The notes: a model not told the origin generated them from the sequence alone. A DNA stretch of 64,000 nt from Aquatica leii (GCA_035610365.1 CM069432.1:20646354-20710353); one strand, 5' to 3'; counted from the stretch's first letter, positions 21,851 through 33,640 are shown. Numbers and translations: made by a program.

Positions 21851-22264
21851 TATTTTTTAAATGTAAACCACTAGGGGAAAACGGGGAGCATTGGGCCACG
21901 GGGAGCATTCATCCAGGGTAGATATTTTTAATGTTGCCTATCGTTAGTTCTTCGTCTAGGTAAAAACTAACACGTGTGTTGCGATTTAATCAACTTTTAA
22001 AGAAAAAAGTTTAAAAGTGCTCCTGAAAGTAAGTGTTTTTGATTCATATATTTGATGTTTATTTTATTGAAAAATTTGCTTTTTTTTCTTTTTTTTGTAC
22101 ATAATATCTTCAAATACTGTAGAATTCATAAACATTTTTAATCCTAACCTTTAAATTCAAACACTTTCTATATAATCACATTTCACTCGCTTCGTGAGGT
22201 GGGGAGTATTCATCCGCCCACATTGTGAACCCTACATTCTTTTGAAATATTTGTTTTTCTTGCA

Positions 22265-25200
22265 GATATGCTTCGAAAACGAATTTTAAAAACTAATAGG
22301 AATCAAATAGATGAAAATGGCATCAAACAAGCAACTATAGGCTGTTTCAATGCGCTAGGATACACGATATAAAAAGATCTACATTACAAAGTCGAATAAA
22401 AAGAATATTATAGAAGAGGTCCAAAGAAGAATATTTGCGTCAAAATTTTCAAAACTTAGAAGAGTTTGGTAATGAAAGTGATCAAGAATCGCCCAAATAT
22501 GCAAACAAATATATAAATAGACAAGTATTTACAACGGAACAAGAGTCTGAACTAGAAGCGTATATTAAAAGATGTTCTGATTTAAATTATAGACTGACAT
22601 ATGTTCAAATCGAAAAGCTAGCTTTCGAATATGCTTCTGTTTTGCCAAACTGTCCAATTCCTCCAGAGTGGCATCAAAAACGGCAAGCAAAGGACGGATG
22701 GCGCCGAGGGTTTATGTCACGTCATCCGAGACTCTCTTCAAGAAAACCAGATAGCACGAGCTTGGGTAGAAGCACCGGTTTTAATAAGTTTAAGGTGGGT
22801 CAATTTTTCGAAAACCTAAAAAATGTACTGAAGCGTTACAAGTTTACTCCGGAAAGAATATTTAATTTCGATGAGACGGGAGTCAAAACGGTGATAAAAC
22901 CAGTGAAAATTGTTTCTACCACTGGAAAGAAACAAGTTTTTCAATCTGCTTCAGCTGAAAGGGGTGAATTGGTGACTTTTGTGGGAATTATTAGCGCATC
23001 TGGACAAAGTCTGCCTCCTGTTTATGTTTTTCCTCGGATCAGAAACATAGAAGACTTTTTAGTTGATGCTCCAGTTTCGAGTCTAGCACTGGGAAACAAG
23101 TAAACCTTACATGCGTCCAATACTGTAGGGAAAATGGAATTGTCTTACTAAGTTCGCTCCCCATACAACCCACCGAATGCAGCCACAAGACGTCGGAGTT
23201 TTTGGGCCTTTTAAAAATTTTTGTAATATTGCATTTCCCAGTAAAACCATAACGGTTAGGAATATTCCAGAACTAACCCATCGTGCATATTTTAGAGCAT
23301 TCACAAATGAAAATATTGTGAGTAGTTTTAAGACTACAGGAATTTGGCCAATAAACCGCTTGGTGTTTAGTGATGTAGATTTCACTCCGAGTGCCGTTAC
23401 CGATCAACCTTTACAAAATGTAGATAATTCGAAGAATATTGCAGAACGTACTACAGTTATAGAGGATGAAAATGGCAATAGCGGTAATATAAATGAGAAA
23501 GTGTTACATTCAAAAGTTATAACAATGTCACTGTCTGAAATGAGGTAACATAAACGATGTTGTGCCGCTGCTCAGTGGAGACGGGGTGGGTTTATTTTAA
23601 AATTCCGTGATAACTTGCAAACGAGATTGACAATAAAATCGAAATAAAAGGGTAAAAACTCAAAATCGGTTAGGGCGCCAATCAAGGACACGATGATAGT
23701 AGCTTCCGGACCCCTGATAACCCAGAAGCTCATCTGGTTGGTTACAACCCCTGGACTTACCTCGAGTTGTAACTTGCTAAACTCTGAAATGCACTTAAAA
23801 ATTTACGTACGCGGCAGCTGAATGAATAAAAGCTCTTTACAGTTTAACAATTTAACATTTATTGACTAAATAATATTAAAAATAAAAATGAATATCAAGC
23901 AAACTTGAATAAAAATAATAAATAAAATAATAATAAGCAAGACAAAAATTTACAAACTGAATACACAAATTAATATATAAAAAAAAATAAAGCGTTAACT
24001 TGTTTTTCAATAAAACACAAAAATAAAATTCAAGGCCTTGACCGCATACTTAATCCGTAAATTTAACAACAAACAACAATTTAAAAAAAATACAAAAGTC
24101 ACAAAATATACGTCCGAAACTTTGCTTCGAACTAAACGTTAAAACAAATTATATGTTACATTTCGTTACATTATCTTTCATGCATGAATAAGACTTACTT
24201 TTACATACACAAAACAAAATTAATTAATTAAAGTGAACTTCACGCAAACACCTTCAAGTGTTTCTTGAAATATTTAAAATTAGCCGTAATTCAGTCGGCT
24301 CAATTCAAAGCTTTTAAATCATATCGATCGCGATTCACTTCACGATAATAACAAATTCAATAAATACCTTTATTCAATTGTATACTCTAGGTAAACTCTG
24401 GCCACAGCGGTTCCAGAAGCTCTCGAGTTTAGGTCGACCCCGGGACAGTCTAGGTGTTCAGTAGTCGAATGCAAGCTCGGTGGGACCCCCAAACAATGGA
24501 GTGACGACGGAAGATTTATTTTACTATTTAATTGAAATCCGCACAAAAGCGAAGACTGGATTTTTTAACACAAAACATCGAAAATAAATCCAACTCGAAT
24601 GTGAGTTTTATTATGGATACCATGAAGTTCATTAAACCGTAAAATTACGAATTTGGAAAACCAATATTTCCCATCACACCACTCAATTTTCACGGCACTA
24701 TTTGTTTAACTTCCGCGGTATTGCATAGCGGTAGGGTAAAACACCCCGAACACTTGACTACATTACGGTACTCGGTATTTCTTAATTGCGACAAAAAAGA
24801 TCATCCCTCAAAATTAAAAGTTTTACTCCTTATAACACCTCGTAATCCCACTTAATTTAATAAACTTGCGCCGTAAAATCTTTGTAAAAAATGGAACACT
24901 AAACAAAGTAAATTAACAAAGATGAAAGATATTATTGCCACGTGCGTCATGACATGTATGCACACGAAAGAAAGAAAACCTTCTCACAGAAAATGCTTAC
25001 TCTGTTAAATTATCAAATATCTCGCAAATGAACTCAACATAAACAAAAGTATAGATACCAAGAAAAATTGATCAAATTACATTCCAAAAAGGAAGTCGTA
25101 AATTAGATAGAGTTGTTATTCTAATGAGATAACTAGAAGTAAAAACACTAAATCAAAATCAAAACCACGGAACTTTATGCGTTTAAAAAAAATACCAGTA

Positions 25201-26173
25201 ATAATTGGGAAATAACTATTAAATACAAATAAACTTAAATCAAACGTAATAAAATAACGAGTAAAACGTTTTCGATGCTAACGTCGAACTAATCAATCGT
25301 TAAAAAAAAGACAAACAGAAAATTCAGCCAGATGAATCTGAATACGGGGTCTTACATAAAAGATTCACGACTAAGTTTCAACGCCGGTTACAAAAGATGG
25401 AGAGGAAACATAACAAAAACAGTGATTTTATTAAGGAAAAAAATGAAGGGTTGACGGGAAATAACAAGATAATTGTTTTAAGTGACTTAACAATTTTGCA
25501 AAATACACCATCTTGCAGTGGTTATAAAAATGACATAAAACATCCCACTAAAGTGACACCTGAATTAGTTAGACCTTTTCCGAAGGCAATTAGAAAAGAA
25601 ACTAAAACAAAACGGACGCCAGGGACTTCAAGGAACGACTGGAACAAATTGAGAATGAAAAAGACAAATAAAAAGAAGGGTTTTAAAAGAAACATTTTCA
25701 CTAAGCTAGAAAAACAAGTAGACAACCAACCGAAGAAAAAACGTAGAACGAAAATTCCGTCGGATTCATCGTGTTCCGAAAGTGATGGATTATCAATTTA
25801 TAATTCTGATGAAGAAATAAGTGACGAAATGGAAGATATTGAGGAAAATTGTAGAGAAGATTTAAAAGATGGGGATTTTGTTTTAGTAAGATTTAAAGCA
25901 AAAACTAAATTGGTGCATTTTGTTGGCCAGATATTAAAATATTCGAAAGATACAACTACCTTGAAGTTTTTGAGAAGAAAAGGTCTATCAACAACTTTTT
26001 ATTTTCCAGCGATTGACGACATATATGAGGTTGAAAATGATATAACAAAATTAAAAGCTCCTCCAACAAGTGGCACTACAAGAAGGGCATCATATTTTCG
26101 TTTCTGTTATGACTTTAATACTTTGGTCGTAAATTATTTTTTTCAATTTTTTTGTTTTATGACAGCTATGTGA
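22265..26173 (+). pseudogene. pogo-superfamily transposase, internally deleted and interrupted
   Basis: N-terminal helix-turn-helix fragments begin MLRKRILKTNRNQ at 22265. The main frame 22435-23103 follows, with a CENP-B-like domain (DGWRRGFMSRHPRLSSRKPD) and the start of the catalytic core (IFNFDETGVKTV, then SAERGELVTFVGIISASGQ and PPVYVFPR). The sequence around 23104-23160 has lost the second Asp region by deletion. The third block, THRMQPQDVGVFGPFK, opens the frame 23177-23548. After the LTR-like insertion, 25397-26173 encodes the usual C-terminal tail: RPFPKAIRKETKTKRTPG, a basic/acidic linker, and DGDFVLVRFKAKTKLVHFVG. Inactive. Confidence 0.82.
23558..25392 (-). mobile_element. LTR-retrotransposon-like insertion
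   Basis: An 1835-bp block interrupts the pogo transposase. On the minus strand it begins TGTAACC and ends CACAACA, fitting TG..CA termini, with flanks AAAGA and AACGA as a possible 5-bp target duplication with one change. At about 23680 the minus strand shows TGGCGCCCTAACC, close to primer-binding sites complementary to tRNA-Lys used by many insect LTR elements. No gag-pol coding remains, so this may be a non-autonomous element or a deletion derivative. Family not determinable by eye. Confidence 0.45.
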
Positions 26174-26575
26174 AGAATTTTTTATAAGTAAATATTTTTT
26201 TATGTATTTTAGAGTAATTTCTTATACGTAGCTGAAGGCTCCCCATCTTCTGGCCAAATGCTCCCTAGGTATGGGGAGCTTTCAGCCTTTAGAGAACAAA
26301 TTTTCAGCATATTTTTTTGTATTTAGGAAACATATTTTTTATTTTTTGTGCAACCATTACATGAAGAAAGTAACTAAAACTAGAACAAATTTGTTTTTTT
26401 TCATATTTGTTCAACTTAAAAAATGTTTACAATCAAATAAACATTTTGTGACCCAAGGCTCCCCGCTTTCCCCTACTCAAGTGTTGTTTTACATGGTACT
26501 TTTTAGTAGAACTGATCTAAAAGAATACATATACTAGTAATTAAAAGCATTTAAATTAAGATAATACAAACTTAC

Positions 26576-26686
26576 TGATTTTGAACAAACTTGACAAAAA
26601 AGGTTTATTTTGTCGGTTGTTAAATTATTGTCCAATTTACTCCACTTGTAATCATTTTCAAATTTTGATTGTTTATTAGGTGGCAT
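26576..26686 (-). pseudogene. hAT transposase first exon (BED-like zinc finger)
   Basis: Minus-strand ATG at 26686 opens MPPNKQSKFENDYKWSKLD, then INLFCQVCSKSVS with a CxxC pair, as in BED-finger N-termini of hAT proteins. A donor GTAAGT follows immediately (26575 downwards). Order, strand and phase suit joining to the hAT exons ending at 21850, now separated by the pogo-like insertion. Confidence 0.6.
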
Positions 26687-26699
26687 TTTTTAAAACTTA

Positions 26700-27394
26700 C
26701 TCACAGCACAACAGCAATAGACTATCACAGTGTGACAATATCACAGGTGTTTATAACAAACAAAGAATTTTTTAGTCATGTGTTTCAGTCATTAAAGGAA
26801 TCCCACCGGACCGAATTAAAATTATCTTTATTTGTTTGCTTTACTTAGGTGCTGAATAGACCTATAAAATATGATTCATCCCGAAATCCTTTCGGTTTTG
26901 TAAATAGTGTTCTGTTAGGCATGTCATTGTACATAATCCTAGTATAAATTTGTACAATAGTTCTTCTCTGTAAGCGGCTTTTGTATTTAATGTTATCTGG
27001 AAACCATTGTTTAACAACACATAAAAATCTCTGTTGTTATTTATAGGTTCGTGGTACGACCTTTTGAGCAAAAAATGTTAATTATATTATTGTACGTAAT
27101 TTAAGTAAAATTCTGTAATGCGTTATTGTCATTACCTATTAAAACACTGTTTACACAAACTTTTCAAAGTTTATATGTAAAAAGGTAATATAAAATAATA
27201 CTGTTTAAAAAAGCAAAGAAAAACAAAAAGTTGCACAGAAAGACAAAATAGGCAAGCTCCAGGCATTTGCCTGACTGTCCGCTCATTCAAAATATTAATC
27301 AAAATCTTAGTGTTTTCAAACAAAATATATAGTTGTTGACTCGTTTCTAGAATGTGCTCCGTTATTGTTCACTTCAAAAATTCTGTAATACGAT
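26700..27394. other. No recognised gene
   Basis: Probably the 5' flank and terminus of the hAT element. The 69-codon minus frame 26862-27071 (NNGFQITLNTKAAYREELLY..) looks protein-like but I cannot assign it. Confidence 0.3.
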
Positions 27395-27720
27395 TACATC
27401 TTCGATGCTTTTTAATACGCATCCACGTTTCTACGTGTTTCTCCAATGTATGCACAACACCATAAGAGCAAGGAATCCTATAAACGCTGTCAGACTGAAA
27501 AAGAATTAACGTCTGCTCCAGTATTTAAAAGTGGACCCAATTTAAAAATAGTGGAAAACCAAGAGAATGTTTTTCCGATACGTTCGTAGTACTTTTGACA
27601 TGTGCCTTACACAACGGTTAAGACTTAGATTCCGCTATTAATTTTGGTTTTACAGAAGTAAACTTTGTAATAGGTTGTTATTACTTCTTTTGCTTTAAAT
27701 GTTTAAATGATCTAAGCAAG
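27395..27720 (-). pseudogene. Penelope-like linker and GIY-YIG fragment
   Basis: Minus-strand translation gives KPKLIAESKS, then FQSDSVYRIPCSYGVVHTLE and KHVETWMRIKKHRRCNR. These parallel the linker and GIY-YIG domain of the 15.4-kb fragment. Heavily mutated. It is joined head to head with a plus-strand piece of the same coding region at 27726-27805, making an imperfect palindrome. Confidence 0.65.
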
Positions 27721-27725
27721 ATAGT

Positions 27726-27805
27726 CGCAAACAATTACAACAGAAATAGTATTAAACAATAAATTACAAAGTTTACTTTTGCAAAACCAAAAGTAAAAAA
27801 CTGGC
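27726..27805 (+). pseudogene. Penelope-like scrap, opposite orientation
   Basis: Plus strand reads VANNYN, then KFTFAKPKVK, the same coding segment as at 15363-15420. It is the inverted partner of sequence around 27645-27715 and stops at the left boundary of repeat A. Confidence 0.6.
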
Positions 27806-28123
27806 ATGGTCACCACACGACTTTCTTATAAGGAATAATGAAGGAATGTTTACATATTTTTTTTAAGATTATGTTGTCATAAAACCACTTTGAAGTGATA
27901 TGTACCTTTTTGTGTTTACTTCCTAGCTTACCTTAATTTTTTTGAAATTTCATTCCTCAATTTCATTAAATATATAACCAAAATATGGCAAGTAAAGCTT
28001 ATGTTGACATATTGACTAAACCGGATATATTTGTGCGTCTCGATATTGCTTTCCTATTTAGTAAATCAGTAAAAATTATTATTTTTAACGTATCTTGCTT
28101 TTCTTCCAGAATATGGATTTTAA
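27806..28123 (+). repeat. Interspersed repeat A, copy 2 (left part)
   Basis: Begins GGTCACCACACGACTTTC and runs colinear with the reverse of 7570-7883, to ATTTTTAACGTATCTTGC at 28081-28100. It is split by the piggyBac insertion at TTAA 28120-28123 and continues at 31771. Confidence 0.75.
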
Positions 28124-28382
28124 CCCTTGAACACTGGACACTCGTAAAATTACGACGCATTCCAAACTTTGTTACCGTTTGAGCACTTCGGGTCTCGCAT
28201 CTTTATGTACCGCCAGCTATCTTCCTTCCGCGTCGTAAATTTTAACAAAGTCCAGTATTTAAGTAAATTTATTTTTTTGCCTTTTTAAACTTTTTCGCCA
28301 GTGTTTATTGTTTTTTTGAGGTAAATTTTTATTTTTCAAATCTTAATTTTTTTAATTAAATTCTATATTTTTTCCCAGGAAA

Positions 28383-30115
28383 ATGTCCCGAATATATTTA
28401 ACTCAAAGAGAATTGGTGGCTAAAATACAGCGAATAATGTCCAATGAAGATAGTGATGTTGATCCATTTGAGGATAGTGGTAGTGATTGGGCAGAAAACA
28501 ATTTAGAGGTTGAATTTAATATTGATTCTGAATCAGAGGCAGTAACTGACGACGTTCCGTTAGAATTACCTAATGAAACCAATCAGTCAAATATATTAGA
28601 AAACAAGAAAAACATTCCATCAAATGATGAAGAAGAAAGTTTTGAATTAGAAGATAATCCTGAAGGTAATGTTTCTTCACATCTAATAAAATTAAATAAA
28701 ACTTCACTAAAAGGAAAAAATGGCCATAAATGGTCAACAAAAATGCCTACAAGACATTTTATACCGGGTTCTAAAAGCAATGCTAAAAATTGTAAAACTA
28801 CAGACGAATATTTTTTGCACTTTTTCTCAGATGACATACTAAATGTTGTACTTTTACATACGACCGCTGAAATTGCCAAAGTCAAAAATATAAAAACCAT
28901 GCCAATATATCTCAAACGACAAACGAAGTGATAAAAGCTCTTTTTGGACTTTTGATTATGTCTGCAGCCAACAAAAATAATCATTTATCTGCAAAATATA
29001 TGTTCGATAATAAAATAACTGGTCAATTTTACAGAGCCTGCTTGAGCAGTAAACGGTTTTCATTTCTCATAAATTGTCTTAGATTTAGCGCTAAAGAAAC
29101 GAGACAAAAAACAAAAAAGGAAGACCCGTTAACCCACATACGTAAGATTTGGGATATTTTTATTACGACATGTAGAAATTTGTATACACCTTCTACTTAT
29201 CTCACAATTAATGAACAATTGGTTGCTTGTCGGGGACGTTGTCCCTTCAGAATGTATATTCCGAATAAGCCCCTATATTGGAAAAAAACCTCAAACAGAT
29301 GGTTTACCGCTAGCTACATACTGTGTAAAAGAGCTTACTAAATCTGTTCATGGTAGTTGGAGAAATATTACTATGAACAATTGGTTTACGTCCATAGGGC
29401 TGGCTGATGATTTACTCAAAGATCCTTACAAACTTACGATTATAAGGACTCTTCGTAAAAACAAAAGGGAAATTGCTTCCGAACTGTTAGACATAAAAAA
29501 TCGCAATGTAAATACGTCCATATTTTGTCACGATCTGATGAAAACTTTAGTGTCATATATGTCAAAAAAGAACAAACTAGTTTTACTTTTGTCAACTTTT
29601 CACAAAGGAGATGACCTGTCAGAAAAAGGAAAGCCTGAAATTGTAATTAATTATAACGAGACAAAAAGCGGCGTCGACACGTTTGATCAAATGTGTTCAA
29701 ATATGAACGCAGGTCGCAAAACTCGAAGGTGGCCTATGGCAATATTTTATGATATGATAAATATTGCAAGTATTAATTCTTAAGTTATTTATTGTTCAAA
29801 TATGCTAAAATTGGGCTAAAAACTGTTAAAAAAGTATGGGTATATGGTAGAATTAAGCTATTGCCTCGCCAAACCATAGTTGGAACAAAAGATGCATATT
29901 AAAACTTTGCGCCGAAATCTTCGGCAAGGTATTTGCGATATTCTGAATATCTTTATGGATAATGAAGAACCATTACCACAAGAGAAGAAACAAAAAATTT
30001 GTTTTTATTGTCCTAGTAAAAAAAGACGTAGACCACTACATATTGCAACCACTGTAATCATGCTATATGTGGAGAACACCGTGGAGATATATGCTTTATA
30101 TGTTCGGCAAAATAA
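28383..30115 (+). pseudogene. piggyBac transposase, inactivated
   Basis: The frame opens MSRIYLTQRELVAKI with an acidic N-terminal region, then the core (EVIKALFGLLIMSA; LTINEQLVACRGRCPFRMYI; ITMNNWFTSIGLADDLL; SGVDTFDQMCSNMNAGRKTRRWP). It ends in a Cys-rich tail (CNHCNHAICGEHRGDICFIC) closing at 30113-30115 in a shifted frame. Frameshifts lie near 28925, 29280 and 30045. About 25 codons expected between the RGRCPFRMYI block and the next (YIGKKPQTDGLP) are missing, taking the first catalytic Asp. The second catalytic Asp, normally DNWFTS, is Asn here. The third, in GVDTFDQM, is kept. Confidence 0.88.
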
Positions 30116-31754
30116 ATTCTACGGGTTTCGCAAATATATGTTTACGTACATAATCATATAGCTTCTTGTTTATATAGTTAAAGCTTTTTGTAAGAAAAAG
30201 TTTGTTATAAATCAAGCATTTTATTGAAAGTAGTAAATTTTAAGATAGTTTTGTTACAAGCTTTTGGTTTTACGAACGGCCAACTCACAATAGTCGGGGA
30301 GAGGGGAGGTTTACAGATAATACAGAAAATATGCTTAAGGGCGCCAGAGCGGATCCAAAGTAACTTTTCTATCTTGCTCAGGACAGAACGGTTCACACTT
30401 GTAACACGATGTTAGGTTCGTAATCCTTATACTCGGCTGTTCGAGTAGCCAACGTTTGCTATTAGATAACGACGATCCGAAGAGAAAGGTATGTTGTCAT
30501 AAAAGAACAAGTAACCACAATAACAACTTTAATTTAGAATCGTTGATGATTATCACAGGTATATCGAATTCTCATTACAGAAATGCCAGTAGTATCGGCA
30601 ACTCACAATACATAAGTAAATTACGTTGAAATGAACAGCGAAGAATAGTTTGTAGTAAATTTCGTTTGTATACAATATGCGAAATACACAAAATAATTAG
30701 TAATACGGCATTACTGACAATCAAACAGTGATAATAATTCCTGCATCAATATTAAACTCTCGTAACAATTATTGGTAGTACACAGCATACGTAACACAAA
30801 ATAAGCAAAATTACTACCTAAATGGTAAACAACAATATTAATAATTACGGAACTAATATTAGCAAAAGTTTCGTGAGTGACCTTTCTGACAACGAACAAA
30901 TAAGTAAAATAACTTACCCATAATACAAGAACTTTCACTCGAACGAAGAAAGCGCTTTCCCCGGCAAGCAAGCCTGTAAACACTCTTAAATAGCAAGTCG
31001 TGTCAAACCAATGCCTCACGAAATCAAGATCTACAAAAATGGTTACTTATTGTTAAAGAAAGTACATATAATATAACCCGATTGTCAAATGCTGTTGTAC
31101 ACCTTCGATGACAGTTGGTTTCGCAGGTGTTTGCCGTATAAGTACAATCTCGCAGAAATGTGTTGTCTTCGGTTTATTTAGTTTTAACCGTAGGCCTTAT
31201 AGATAGTTATAATTGTTCCATGAAAGTATTTGTAGATGTTAATCCCTCCTAATTCGGTATCGACTAGAAACATGTACCAGATCGTAGTGGAACGGCCGGT
31301 GACGACTCGAATACTTTACGATCGTAATTAAATTATAATTTTTCCTTGTAGATTTTAAGTTACGACAAGAATACCCATATTTAGGAGGTAGCACATGGCG
31401 CTAGCGAAAAGACATAAAAATTACCTTTAATCAAAGAAAGAACAAAAGCCACTTACCCTGCGTGGATTAAATTAGTTAATTAAGAAGACTTCTATTTTCC
31501 ATCGTGTCTCAACACGTGGATGATTTGAGAAAACGATTTTTAATTCACCCAGACATAGGTTATAACACGAACGATGTTAAAGTCAAAATGCCGGTATCTC
31601 ACCGGATATCGCCTACTCAATACGAAGAGACCAACGAACCCGATAGATGGCGTCGAGAAATAGAAAAGTAATTTTTAATTAAACCAATATACAGGGTAAT
31701 GCATTATTTAAATTTATGCACGTAACAGTTTAATATGCACGTTTGCGAAACATA
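30116..31754. other. Unassigned 1.6 kb inside the piggyBac element
   Basis: piggyBac elements normally end shortly after the transposase, so this is likely a further insertion or cargo. No credible ORF. Minus strand near 30344 reads TGGCGCCC, the same primer-binding-like string as in the 23.5-25.4 kb insertion. A short hairpin, CCGGT-ATCTC-ACCGG, lies near 31592. Confidence 0.4.
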
Positions 31755-31770
31755 GTCCAGTATTCTAGAG

Positions 31771-32695
31771 TAAAAAAATTGTCGCAGGCAGGATTGGAAT
31801 TTAGATTGTATTTGTGAATTCATTTTAAATTATAAATAAAATATCTAATAAATTGTTAATGCTAGAATTTTTTTATTTAAATAAATTGTTACGAAGAATT
31901 ATCTCTATAAGAATCTGTAAAAATAATTTGTTTAATACCTACCTACCTACAAAATTATATAAGAAAAACTGTTAAAAATTGCAGATACACTCACTTCCGA
32001 TTTCTTTATCAGACCCATCTTTTGAGAAAACCGAGATAATATGAAAATCTAGCTCCATATGAAATTTCAATTGCTAGAACTTTTGATTCGAGAGTTATCG
32101 TAGGTACATCCAACTAAGAAAGAATCAGCACTTGGTGTATAAACAACTCAAAAGAATATATAGAAAAATTCTTATTTTTAACGTATCTTGCTTTCCCTTT
32201 AAGATATGAAATTTAAAAAAAAATTGTCACAGGCAGAATTCGAACCTAGATTATTTATCAAATTTACTTTATATTATAAATCTAATATCTAATAAACTGT
32301 TTCTATTAATTTTTTTTATTTGATTAAATTGTTAGAAAGACTTATCTCTATAAGAAACTGTAAAAATAGTTCGAATAATTTACATACTTACAAAATTATA
32401 TAAGAAAAACTATAAACAATGGCGGATACACCTACTTTCGGTTTGTCTATCAGACCTATCTTTTGATAAAACCGAGAGAATATGAAAAGCCAGCTTCATA
32501 CCAAATTTCAAGTTACTAGGACTTTTGGTTCGAGAGTTATCGTTACACACATACAGACACACACACAGACACACACACATACACACCCAATTTTTTTGTC
32601 AAAAATACATTTTTCTGATTTAGGAAACCTTGAAACGTAAAATTATGCAAAAGAGCGATTGCTATATTTTCTTTATAAGAAAGTAAAAAACAATC
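31771..32695 (+). repeat. Interspersed repeat A, copy 2 (right part, with internal tandem unit)
   Basis: Resumes at TAAAAAAATTGTCGCAGGCAG. A unit of about 450 bp occurs twice: 28070-28123 plus 31771-32164, then 32165-32600. The end carries a short CA microsatellite (32545-32590) and closes TTCTTTATAAGAAAGT, inverted relative to the repeat's other end. Confidence 0.75.
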
Positions 32696-32699
32696 TAAG

Positions 32700-33050
32700 T
32701 ATCAATCATTGTCCTATGTCAAAAGTCCTACGAATCATATAGGAAAAATTCTGTCTAAACACAATATTATCACTGGTTTTTCTACTCTTTCTAAATTGGG
32801 TCAACTGTTAAATTATGCAAAAAACGTTGTTTTTTTTAGTCTGACGGTGTTTATAACATTCCTTGCGTAAGAATTTGTATTAACATCAAACATGTAGTCA
32901 TCTAAAATAAGTCAGCAATAACGAAACACATGCTAGAAACGGGTCATCAAATTTTGTTTAAAAACACTAAGACTTTAGCTAATGTTTCTAATTATTATCA
33001 GTAAAAAATTAGAGAATCTGTTAAAATAATTAAAAATTCTTTTTCATGCT
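32700..33050 (+). pseudogene. Penelope-like linker and GIY-YIG fragment
   Basis: Reads SLSYVKSPTNHIGKILSKHN, ITGFSTLSKLGQLLN and SDGVYNIPC, then LETGHQ and TLANVSNYYQ.KIRESVKIIKN in shifting frames. This is the same module order as at 15.4 kb. The middle of GIY-YIG is deleted. Confidence 0.75.
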
Positions 33051-33529
33051 GCCAACATCGCAAACGTCAATATTCGTATGTTAGTGTAGTTACGTAGTGG
33101 GCGAAAAAAGTTTTAATATGGCAAAATGAAAACTAGAAATCCACATAAAACTAAGAGTTCAAAGTCTACTTTTATATTAAAACGAGTATGCGTAAAGTGG
33201 AAAAGTCATTTAACAAATCTTGAAACTCAGTTAAAATTGAAAAAAAAAACTATGTTAAAGTTAATGTCAAATTTGACAAATTTAGTAATAAATGTAGTAC
33301 CAACATTATATTTCTAGTGATTTATTTAAGTATTATCCAAAAAAATGTAATTTTACAAAAGGCAACACAAAAAATATTGTACGTTACTCTCGTCAAAGGT
33401 ATCATAGCATAACTCACTCACATGCAAGGATTCTACTATGCTACACTTTTGACGCTTGTTACGTAAATTACTATTAATAATCATCGAGATTCTAGTTTTT
33501 CTTTATCGTAGATTTAGAAACCAGTTTTA

Positions 33530-33640
33530 TCTTCAGGACACCGGTCTATAAAAACGAGATTTTAAGATGCAATCAATACGTTTATTCCAGGATCTGAATA
33601 TGTTCATTGTGACGTGTGACGAAATCTCAGCTGACATCAT
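33530..33640 (+). repeat. Interspersed repeat B, copy 2
   Basis: Matches the reverse complement of 19370-19470. Contains a CTGAA..GACGAAA arrangement reminiscent of a hammerhead core but without convincing stems. Confidence 0.6.

Larger units (their letters stand above)
21874..26473 (+). mobile_element. pogo-like DNA transposon with GGGGAGC subterminal repeats
   Basis: The ends are inverted over about 27 bp: left GGGGAAAACGGGGAGCATTG, right (reversed) GGGGAAAGCGGGGAGCCTTG. Each is flanked by TA (21872-21873, 26474-26475). GGGGAGC or GGGGAGTATT recurs near 21901, 22201, 26238 and 26274 on both strands, like binding sites. The enclosed transposase is pogo-superfamily DDE_1 type and is interrupted by a second insertion at 23558-25392. 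The whole element lies in the first intron of the minus-strand hAT gene. Confidence 0.85.
28124..31770 (+). mobile_element. piggyBac-like DNA transposon
   Basis: Left end CCCTTGAACACTGGAC (28124-28139) preceded by TTAA; right end GTCCAGTATTCTAGAG (31755-31770) followed by TAAA, a degraded TTAA. The ends are inverted with 13 of 16 matches and show the CCCTNGA theme of the superfamily. A further copy of the terminal motif, GTCCAGTATT, lies in the left subterminal region near 28252. Removing the element restores continuity of repeat A, as seen in the unfilled repeat unit at 32165-32690. The transposase ends at 30115, leaving 1.6 kb of unexplained sequence before the right end. Confidence 0.85.

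Noticed and set aside
25522-25725. Minus-strand hydrophobic frame
   Set aside because: Antisense of the Lys-rich C-terminal tail of the pogo-like transposase.
31580-31625. CCGGT-ATCTC-ACCGG hairpin as a Helitron 3' end
   Set aside because: No CTRR terminus follows and no Rep/helicase coding is present in the window.
31780-32245. GCAGGATTCGAACC-like strings in repeat A resemble a tRNA B box
   Set aside because: No A box at the right distance and no cloverleaf could be drawn; not called a tRNA or tRNA-derived SINE.
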